Of a stretch of 6,878 nt of DNA, positions 1 through 5,331 are shown in pieces; the stretch's first letter is position 1; every line of letters begins with the position of its first letter. This DNA comes from an uncultured Collinsella sp. (GTDB lineage Bacteria > Actinomycetota > Coriobacteriia > Coriobacteriales > Coriobacteriaceae): NCBI GenBank assembly GCA_902489225.1, contig CABTZA010000098.1:1-6878 (forward strand). Reading direction: 5' to 3'. A program made the translations under genes and the position numbers. The notes beneath the pieces were generated by a model, which saw nothing but the letters and a program-made list of their open reading frames with translations, was not told the DNA's origin and ran no database searches.

Positions 1-320
1 CCTACCGCGATGGCGACTACTTGGTCTTTGGCAGCGAGAGCTCGGGCATTCCCGAGCCACTGCTTGCCGCGGCGCCCGAGCGCTGCGAGCGCATCCCGAT
101 GCTGCGCGATTGCGACTCGCTCGATAACGCCGAGGCATGGGAAGCTCACGAGGAATCGCTGGGGCATACCGAGGACAGCCACGAGGCCATCCTTCAACAG
201 GACATCTGCGGTAACTTCGTCGACCCGGACGACTACCGCATCAGCGCACTCAACCTTTCCAACAGCGCCGCCATCGTCCTCTACGAAGCCCTGCGCCAAA
301 CAGGCTTTCCGGGAATGTGA
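1..320 (+). CDS. trmL: tRNA 2'-O-methyltransferase, SpoU/TrmL-like (3' part only)
   Basis: This is the C-terminal 105 residues of a SpoU-class (SPOUT fold) RNA methyltransferase; the 5' end lies outside the window and the first full codon is at position 3. Family knowledge: TrmL methylates the 2'-O of the wobble nucleotide (C34 or cmnm5U34) of certain tRNA-Leu species, using S-adenosylmethionine bound in a C-terminal knot. Visible here are SpoU motif 2 (LVFGSESSGIPEPLL, near the left edge), the RIPM segment, and motif 3 (LNLSNSAAIVLYEALRQ) close to the C-terminus, the order and arrangement of TrmL. Odd points: RIPM and LNLSNS are separated by about 49 residues where I expect about 6, and the extra stretch is strongly acidic. 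The gene ends in Met-stop inside a palindromic repeat. The exact TrmL assignment rather than another SpoU member is inferred from the RIPM and LNLSN motifs and the near-terminal motif 3. Confidence 0.85.
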   Translation, partial: YRDGDYLVFGSESSGIPEPLLAAAPERCERIPMLRDCDSLDNAEAWEAHEESLGHTEDSHEAILQQDICGNFVDPDDYRISALNLSNSAAIVLYEALRQTGFPGM

Positions 321-347
321 CAAAGGGACTATCCTTTTGTCACATTC
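313..347. repeat. Palindromic repeat, copy 1 (hairpin at the trmL end)
   Basis: This is a 35-bp dyad centred on 330. Positions 313-327 pair with 333-347 with only one G-U wobble (325/335), and the inner A328-T332 can also pair, leaving a CTA tip. The arm reads AATGTGACAAAGGG. The trmL stop codon TGA (318-320) lies inside the left arm. It matches copy 3 (5297-5331) at 27 of 35 positions and copy 2 (1570-1604) at 26 of 35 by my hand alignment. It could act as a transcription terminator or 3'-end stabiliser for trmL, but no T-tract follows it, so it is not a canonical intrinsic terminator. The alternative is a REP-like dispersed repeat. Confidence 0.85.
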
Positions 348-404
348 GAGCGCCACGTCGATGGCACACACGCCTAATTGATGCTCTAGATAAAGAGCCC
401 TCAC

Positions 405-440
405 TTTTAATCAGAATTAACTAAAGTAAAATGAAGTTAA
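405..440 (+). promoter_or_regulatory. Possible promoter of ATPase 1 with a dyad around the -10 box
   Basis: This AT-rich stretch sits in an otherwise GC-rich window. TAAAAT at 427-432 resembles a -10 box; the best -35 candidate is the weak TTTTAA at 405-410 (16-bp spacer). The -10 box lies between the arms of a perfect 6-bp inverted repeat, TTAACT (417-422) and AGTTAA (435-440), placed where a repressor could occlude RNA polymerase. A smaller dyad, TTAAT/ATTAA (407-411 and 416-420), sits just upstream. The rest of the 144-bp gap (321-464) contains the palindromic repeat, this region and a good ribosome-binding site, and no small ORF that I can support. Chance matches are easy in AT-rich DNA, so this is a modest call. 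Confidence 0.35.
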
Positions 441-464
441 ACGGCGGTGTGAAAGGAGAGCCTT

Positions 465-1565
465 GTGAAATATCTCGAGAACCCGTTTACCCCCAGTTTT
501 GGTGAGGTTCCTGCCCACCTCGCTGGCAGACAACAGATTATTCGGGATTTGGACCGTGCCTTCTTGAGCCAGCGCAGGCGCCCAGAATTGACCTCGATCT
601 TCTCAGGCGCTCGTGGAACCGGTAAAACCGCTCTCATGTCGTCGCTCGCGACAAGGGCGGAATCCCACGGCTGGATTGCCGTAAAGACGACCGCGCTCCC
701 GGGAATGCTTGAGGAAATCGAGTTCGGGGCGAAACGTGCCGCAGCCCATCTCATCGACTCGTCCAACCACTTCGAAGTCACCGGTCTCGGAATTGCACCG
801 CTCGGCAGCATCGAGGTCAGTCGCGTTCACGATGCCTCAACCTGGCGTTACCGCATGAGCGACATCATCGACCGGCTCAACGAGGCGGGCACCGGTCTGC
901 TTGTCACGGTTGACGAGGTGGACCCGACACTCGACGAGATGATCCAGCTCGCAGCGACGTATCAGCACTTTGTGACCGATGGGAAACGCGTCGCCCTGCT
1001 CATGGCGGGACTTCCCAACAACGTATCGACGCTACTGAACCACAAGACGGTCTCGTTCCTTCGCCGCGCCCAACAATATCATCTGGGTCGCATTGCCGAC
1101 TATGACGTACGCGAGGCCTTGATTCGCACAATCCAGGAAAACGATCGCCTAGCAGATGCCGAGGGAATCGATAGAGCCGTTCGCTCGATCTCTGGTTTTC
1201 CCTTCCTATTGCAACTCGTAGGCTACCGTGCCTGGGATCTCACAAGCGATTCGAAGGAAATCTCGTCACGCGACTTTGACCTGGGAATCAAAATCGCGCG
1301 CGACGAGATGAACGACCGAATCCTCGCGGCAACCTATCGGGAACTCACTGCAGAGGACAAGCGATTCCTCATCGCCATGCTCGATGACGAGGAAGAGTCC
1401 ACCACCGCCGACCTTGTCGAGCGCCTTAAGCGTTCGCCGCAGCAGGTCTCCCGCCACCGACGCCGCATGATAGATGCCGGCATCATCGGGGAACGAGGAC
1501 GAGGGCTCGTCGCATTTGAATTGCCATTCTTCCGCGACTATCTCGCGGCTCAATGCGTGAAATAG
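465..1565 (+). CDS. AAA/STAND-like ATPase with C-terminal winged helix (ATPase 1)
   Basis: A 366-residue protein, probably cytoplasmic, with no signal peptide or membrane segment seen. It opens with NPFTPSFGEVPAHLAGR, a lead-in I recognise from a family of actinobacterial P-loop ATPases resembling Orc1/Cdc6. Domains in order: Walker A GARGTGKT (48-55), Walker B LLVTVDEVD (145-153), a sensor-1-like strand ALLMAGLP (177-184), a conserved FLRRAQQ (198-204), a lid-like helical region with QLVGYRAW (250-257), and a C-terminal winged helix-turn-helix (about 292-360) whose SPQQVSRHRRRMIDAGII looks like a recognition helix and turn. The start is GTG at 465, set by a good ribosome-binding site (AAAGGAGAG, 452-460). 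It is paralogous to the gene at 4112-5230 and converges on the UvrA gene. The predicted activity is ATP-driven conformational change coupled to DNA binding. The cellular role is unknown and I do not assign one. Confidence 0.85.
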   Translation: MKYLENPFTPSFGEVPAHLAGRQQIIRDLDRAFLSQRRRPELTSIFSGARGTGKTALMSSLATRAESHGWIAVKTTALPGMLEEIEFGAKRAAAHLIDSSNHFEVTGLGIAPLGSIEVSRVHDASTWRYRMSDIIDRLNEAGTGLLVTVDEVDPTLDEMIQLAATYQHFVTDGKRVALLMAGLPNNVSTLLNHKTVSFLRRAQQYHLGRIADYDVREALIRTIQENDRLADAEGIDRAVRSISGFPFLLQLVGYRAWDLTSDSKEISSRDFDLGIKIARDEMNDRILAATYRELTAEDKRFLIAMLDDEEESTTADLVERLKRSPQQVSRHRRRMIDAGIIGERGRGLVAFELPFFRDYLAAQCVK

Positions 1566-1569
1566 GCAT

Positions 1570-1604
1570 CAATGAGGCAAAGAGACTGTCCCTTTGCCTC
1601 ATTG
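1570..1604. repeat. Palindromic repeat, copy 2 (between convergent genes)
   Basis: This 35-bp dyad is centred on 1587. Positions 1570-1582 pair with 1592-1604 without a break (13 bp); there is one A-C mismatch (1583/1591), then GAC/GTC closes the tip around T1587. It starts 4 bp after the ATPase 1 stop codon and ends 1 bp before the UvrA stop codon on the opposite strand, so it fills the 40-bp convergent gap and could end transcription from both sides. The arm reads AATGAGGCAAAG, against AATGTGACAAAG in copy 1. The differences at 1570/1604, 1575/1599 and 1577/1597 are all paired changes that keep base pairing. No T-tract follows on either strand. Confidence 0.85.
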
Positions 1605-1605
1605 T

Positions 1606-4119
1606 CTATAGATAGCGGCCGGTGATGCTTGCGGGGCAGGCCGCGATGTCGCTCGGCGTGCCGGCGCAGACGATTTGCCCGCCCGCATCGCCACCGCCCG
1701 GGCCCATGTCGATCACGTAATCGGCGTTACGGATAAGGTCGAGGTCGTGCTCGATCACGACGACTGTGGCGCCCTTGGCAACGAGGCCGTCAAACACGCT
1801 CAGCAGCACCTGAACATCGAGCGGATGCAGGCCAATCGTGGGCTCGTCGAATACGAATACGGCATCATCCTGCACGCGGCCCATCTCGCTCGCGAGCTTA
1901 AGGCGCTGCGCCTCGCCGCCTGAGAGCGCCGGTGTGGGCTCACCGAGCGTGAGATAACCCAAGCCCAGGTCGTGCAAGGTCTGCAAGCGCGCCTGAACTT
2001 TCTTGAGCCCCACCGTGGCGTCGAGCGCCTCATCCACACTCATATCCATGAGCTGCGGCAACGTCAGCAAGCTCCCATCCTTGCCCTCACGATGGATACG
2101 CGAAGCCGCGTCCGCATAACGCGAACCGCGACATGCCGGGCAGACGATCTCGACATCGGGCAAAAACTGCACATCGAGCGATATCGAGCCCGTGCCATCG
2201 CACGTAGGGCAGCGCAAGGCACCGGTGTTGTAGCTAAAGGCACCCGCCTTGTAGCCGGCCGCCTTGGCCTCGGGCGTACGGGCGAAGGCGCGGCGCAGCT
2301 CGTCATGGATGTCAGCATAGGTCGCTACCGTCGAGCGCACGTTGGCGCCGATGGGCGTGGCGTCAATCAGGTTGGCGCGGGCAATGCCCTCGGCATCGAC
2401 CCAACGCACGTGCCCCGGCAGGCGCTCGCCAGCTGCCTGCGCCTTGAGTGCCGGGATGAGCGTCTCGAGCACCAACGTCGTCTTGCCCGAACCCGAAACA
2501 CCCGTAACCGCAACCAAGCGACCGCGCGGGATATCGACTTCGAGCGGCTTGACGGTATGGATGGCATCGGTCGCCATGCGGATATGGCCCTGGTCGAACA
2601 TTTCGTCGTCAGTCACCTGCGGACGCAAGCGCTTGGGCTCGGCGCGCAAAAACGGCGCGATGCGACTGCTCTGCGATTGCTCGACCTCGTCTACCGTACC
2701 AGCGGCGATCACATTGCCGCCGCCCGCTCCGGCAACGGGGCCCATCTCGACAAGATAGTCGGCTTCCGCCAGTACGCGCGTATCGTGGTCGACAACAACC
2801 ACGGTGTTGCCGTCATCCACCAGATCGCGCATCACGCCCACCAGGCCGTCGACATTGGCAGGATGCAAGCCAATCGAGGGCTCGTCCAGCATATAGAGCA
2901 CGCCCGTCGATCGGTTGCGCACCACGCGGGCGAGCTGCACACGCTGGCGCTCACCCGTGGAGAGCGTGGCACCGGCGCGGTCGAGCGAGAGATAGTCAAG
3001 CCCCAGGTCGACCAAGCGACGAGCCGTGCTCAAAAATGAATCGCAGATATCCACTGCCATGGGCTGCATCTCGGCCGGCAAGGATGCGGGCACCCCGTGC
3101 ACCCACTCAATCGCCTCGCCCAATGTCATGGCCGCCGCCTGTGCCAGATTGATACCGCGTACCTGGGGCTGGCGTGCGGCCTCGGAGAGGCGCGTGCCGC
3201 CACAGTCACGGCATGGCCCCTCGCGCAGAAAGCGCGCAACGCGCTTGAGCCCCTTGTCGTCCTTAACCTTGGCAAGCGCATTCTCCACGGTATAGACGGC
3301 GTTGTAATAGGTGAAGTCGAGCGGCGTGGCGCCCTCGCCGTTTTTGGGAACGTAGAGAATGTGCTTTTTGACCGCCGGACCATGGAACACGATGTCGCGC
3401 TCCTGAGGCGTGAGCTGGTTAAACGGCACGTCGGTGCGTACGCCCATCTCGCCAGCCACCTGCTTCATCAGATCCCACATGAGCGTGCCCCAGGGAAGGA
3501 CCGCACCTTCGTTGATAGTCTTTGACTCGTCGGGCACCAGGCTCGCCTCGTCCACCTCGCGCATGACGCCGGTGCCACCGCAGGTGGGGCATGCACCACC
3601 GCTATTGAAAGCCAAATCCTCGGCACTCGGCGCGTAGAACTCGCGGCCGCATGTCGGACACGTGAGCGACAGGCCCGCAGCCACGTTAAGGCTCGGCTCC
3701 ACACGCGCCCCGCAATGCGGGCACACGTGATGGGCACAGCGGCTGAAGAGCAAACGCAGGCTATTGTTGAGCTCGGTCATGGTGCCAAAGGTCGAGCGCA
3801 CGCCCGGCACGCTCGGACGCTGGTGCAGCGCGAGCGCCGCCGGCACGTGCAGTACCTCGTCCACCTGAGCGTGCTCGGCCTGCGTCAGGCGACGTCGAGT
3901 ATAGGTGCTGAGCGCCTCCAGGTAACGACGCGAGCCCTCGGCATAAAGAACCCCCAGCGCCAGAGAGCTCTTGCCCGAACCTGACACGCCGGCAATACCC
4001 ACGAGCTTTCCCAGCGGAATATCGATATCGATGTCCTTAAGGTTATGGACACGTGCGCCACGTACCTCGATAGCCTGCGGGCTCATCTTCTGTTCCGTCA
4101 CCTTTATCACCCTACTCAT
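1606..4119 (-). CDS. uvrA: Class II UvrA-like ABC ATPase (UvrA2, no UvrB-binding domain)
   Basis: An 837-residue tandem ABC ATPase of the UvrA family. Module 1: Walker A GVSGSGKS (44-51), signature LSTGERQR (386-393), Walker B LYMLDEPSIGLHP (408-420), H-loop His445. Module 2: Walker A GVSGSGKT (540-547), signature LSGGEAQR (732-739), Walker B VFVFDEPTIGLHP (754-766), His791. Zinc-type CxxC pairs sit at 133/136, 154/157, 177/180, 303/306, and 637/640 with 660/663 (19 residues between). Only 17 residues separate C136 from C154, where canonical UvrA carries its UvrB-binding domain of over 100 residues; that domain is absent and the length (about 840 against about 950) agrees. Family knowledge: such proteins bind DNA, and relatives such as DrrC give self-resistance to DNA-binding drugs. 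The ATG at 4119 overlaps the upstream ATPase gene by 8 bp and has no clear ribosome-binding site, implying translational coupling. GTG at 4101 (AGGG about 8 nt upstream) or ATG at 4086 are alternative starts. Confidence 0.92.
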   Translation of the reverse strand: MSRVIKVTEQKMSPQAIEVRGARVHNLKDIDIDIPLGKLVGIAGVSGSGKSSLALGVLYAEGSRRYLEALSTYTRRRLTQAEHAQVDEVLHVPAALALHQRPSVPGVRSTFGTMTELNNSLRLLFSRCAHHVCPHCGARVEPSLNVAAGLSLTCPTCGREFYAPSAEDLAFNSGGACPTCGGTGVMREVDEASLVPDESKTINEGAVLPWGTLMWDLMKQVAGEMGVRTDVPFNQLTPQERDIVFHGPAVKKHILYVPKNGEGATPLDFTYYNAVYTVENALAKVKDDKGLKRVARFLREGPCRDCGGTRLSEAARQPQVRGINLAQAAAMTLGEAIEWVHGVPASLPAEMQPMAVDICDSFLSTARRLVDLGLDYLSLDRAGATLSTGERQRVQLARVVRNRSTGVLYMLDEPSIGLHPANVDGLVGVMRDLVDDGNTVVVVDHDTRVLAEADYLVEMGPVAGAGGGNVIAAGTVDEVEQSQSSRIAPFLRAEPKRLRPQVTDDEMFDQGHIRMATDAIHTVKPLEVDIPRGRLVAVTGVSGSGKTTLVLETLIPALKAQAAGERLPGHVRWVDAEGIARANLIDATPIGANVRSTVATYADIHDELRRAFARTPEAKAAGYKAGAFSYNTGALRCPTCDGTGSISLDVQFLPDVEIVCPACRGSRYADAASRIHREGKDGSLLTLPQLMDMSVDEALDATVGLKKVQARLQTLHDLGLGYLTLGEPTPALSGGEAQRLKLASEMGRVQDDAVFVFDEPTIGLHPLDVQVLLSVFDGLVAKGATVVVIEHDLDLIRNADYVIDMGPGGGDAGGQIVCAGTPSDIAACPASITGRYL

Positions 4120-5230
4120 GCCATATAACTCGATCGCGAATGTACGCGCCCAGCATGGGCACGGTAAACCGGACGAGGCCGTATCCGGCAGCTTCGATGA
4201 CGCGCTCGCGAATCAGGCTTGCGCGATATTTACTCGCCCAGCTCTGGGTACGCTCGCAGCGCTCAATGATATCCGCCATGCGCGTCGGTTTGCCCTCTTC
4301 AACCGCCATGGCCTCGATAAAGAGGCGCTGTGGACTGCGCAGCCCGTAATACAGAGGCGCGTCAACCGCTTCGTAGAACTCGGAGACGGCATCCGCATGG
4401 CCATCCTCGACATCGCGCCTTTCGATGACCTGCGAGCTACGCCGGACAGCAGACCGCCACATGTAATATCCCACCAGCTGAACCATATAGGGATGCCCCA
4501 TGCTCTTGTGCGCCGCAAGGTCCGCTGTCTCCGCGTCAACGTAAAGACCAGCGTCTTTGACCGTCTGGATATACGAATCGCGTACCTTGGGCAAAGATAT
4601 CGCCTCCAGCGTACGCTGCTGGGCACGCCGCAAAAACGTCACGCTCGGCTCTTCGAGCAGATCGTCAACCATACTGGGCAAGCCAGCGAACACCAGCGCA
4701 AGACCGCGCTGGTCGCTATCGGGCAAGCCCGTGGCATCCTGGTCTCCGAGCAACTGCTGATAGAGAACGGCAAGGGCCGCCAGTTCCTCGATAGACGCCG
4801 ATTGTGCCTCGTCAATCGCAAACAGTATGCCCTTGCCTGGACCGAGCTTCTTGAGGCGCTCGTTGACCAGCCCTCGCAACGTTTCGCCCTTTGCTCGCGC
4901 CGCCTCGACCGACATCCGGCCAAACGACGGACCGAACTCCATTGACGTCACAACGGGCTTATTCGAGCGAAGCGCGTCGGCTAAGCGGTCGCATAAGCCA
5001 AGCGAAGCGGAATCGGAGATAACCGCCCATCCGCGCTCGCTGGCTAGACGTTGCAGCTCCCGCAGGAGAACCGTTTTGCCGCAGCCGCGGTTTCCCGTAA
5101 TGAGCATGAGCCTACCCGGCGCTCCGGCGCCGTTGTCGAGTCCTTCCTCAAAATCTTCGATGACCGACTCTCGACCGATGAGCATCGGAGGCCGCTTGCC
5201 TGCCGTTGGCTTAAAGGGATTTGGATTCAT
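4112..5230 (-). CDS. AAA/STAND-like ATPase with C-terminal winged helix (ATPase 2)
   Basis: A 372-residue protein of the same family as ATPase 1. It begins NPNPFKPTAGKRPPMLIGR, then Walker A GNRGCGKT (46-53), Walker B GILFAIDEAQ (134-143), the sensor-1-like LVFAGLP (179-185), the family motif TFLRRAQQ (198-205), QLVGYYMW (251-258), and a C-terminal winged-helix-like region (about 300-365) ending in a Val/Phe wing (GLVRFTVPMLGAYIRD). No signal peptide or membrane segment is seen. ATG at 5230 is supported by a strong ribosome-binding site, AGGAGG (5241-5236 on this strand), 5 nt upstream. Its last codons overlap the start of the UvrA-like gene by 8 bp (ATGAGTAG), so the two are almost certainly one operon, presumably driven from the 5264-5296 region. 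Infer: a DNA-binding regulator or loader for the UvrA2. The biochemical role is not known to me; the Walker motifs are intact, so ATP hydrolysis is likely. Confidence 0.85.
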   Translation of the reverse strand: MNPNPFKPTAGKRPPMLIGRESVIEDFEEGLDNGAGAPGRLMLITGNRGCGKTVLLRELQRLASERGWAVISDSASLGLCDRLADALRSNKPVVTSMEFGPSFGRMSVEAARAKGETLRGLVNERLKKLGPGKGILFAIDEAQSASIEELAALAVLYQQLLGDQDATGLPDSDQRGLALVFAGLPSMVDDLLEEPSVTFLRRAQQRTLEAISLPKVRDSYIQTVKDAGLYVDAETADLAAHKSMGHPYMVQLVGYYMWRSAVRRSSQVIERRDVEDGHADAVSEFYEAVDAPLYYGLRSPQRLFIEAMAVEEGKPTRMADIIERCERTQSWASKYRASLIRERVIEAAGYGLVRFTVPMLGAYIRDRVIWHE

Positions 5231-5263
5231 GTCGGCCTCCTCGGATCGGTAAATCCTGGTAAC

Positions 5264-5296
5264 AGTTATACCAACTTATACCGAGTTATACCAACT
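5264..5296 (-). promoter_or_regulatory. Probable promoter/operator of the ATPase 2-uvrA operon with 10-bp-phased repeats
   Basis: On the + strand TTATACC occurs at 5266-5272, 5276-5282 and 5286-5292, exactly one helical turn apart. The outer two belong to identical 13-bp units, AGTTATACCAACT, at 5264-5276 and 5284-5296. Each 13-mer is itself a short dyad (AGTT...AACT). Read on the minus strand the units are GGTATAA, and they give a plausible sigma-70 promoter: -35 TTGGTA (5294-5289), an 18-bp spacer and -10 TATAAC (5270-5265), which would start transcription about 28 nt before the ATPase 2 start codon. Same-face repeats overlapping a promoter are typical of a cooperative repressor site. The repeats are seen directly; the promoter and operator roles are inferred. 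Confidence 0.5.
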
Positions 5297-5331
5297 GAAT
5301 CTGACAAAGGGGCTGCCCCTCTGTCACATGT
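5297..5331. repeat. Palindromic repeat, copy 3 (end of the translation GTPase gene)
   Basis: This is the third copy of the 35-bp repeat, centred on 5314. The core stem 5302-5313 pairs with 5315-5326 with one A-C mismatch (5307/5321); outside it, 5299-5300 pair with 5328-5329 around a C-C mismatch. The + strand reads GAATCTGACAAAGGGG then CTGCCCC. Compared with copy 1, the inner pair A-T (328/332) is G-C here (5312/5316), a compensatory change. On the minus strand the repeat supplies the last codon and stop (ATG TGA) of the GTPase gene. It lies 1 bp from the phased promoter repeats. No T-tract follows on the minus strand (ATTCAGTTGG). It may separate the GTPase transcript from the ATPase 2-uvrA operon. 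Confidence 0.8.

Noticed and set aside
313..347. Calling the palindromes canonical Rho-independent terminators
   Set aside because: The stems are strong and at gene ends, but no run of T follows on the relevant strand in any copy, so I list them as repeats with a possible terminator role.
1972..3039. A long open frame (355 codons) on the + strand, opposite the UvrA gene
   Set aside because: It is antisense to a clearly conserved UvrA coding region with intact ABC motifs. Its translation is Arg/His/Ala-rich and low in recognisable motifs, as expected for the shadow of a GC-rich gene.
3971..4945. A 324-codon + strand open frame spanning the UvrA/ATPase 2 junction
   Set aside because: It runs antisense across two genes with strong family motifs and has no recognisable domain or supported ribosome-binding site.
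465..5230. Composite transposon bounded by the palindromes
   Set aside because: Three similar palindromes surround the ATPase/uvrA block, but there is no transposase gene and no target-site duplication that I could find, and one copy lies inside the block.
5264..5296. CRISPR array or replication iterons
   Set aside because: The repeat units are only 7 to 13 bp, there are three of them without unique spacers, and no cas or replication initiator gene is nearby; an operator/promoter fits better.
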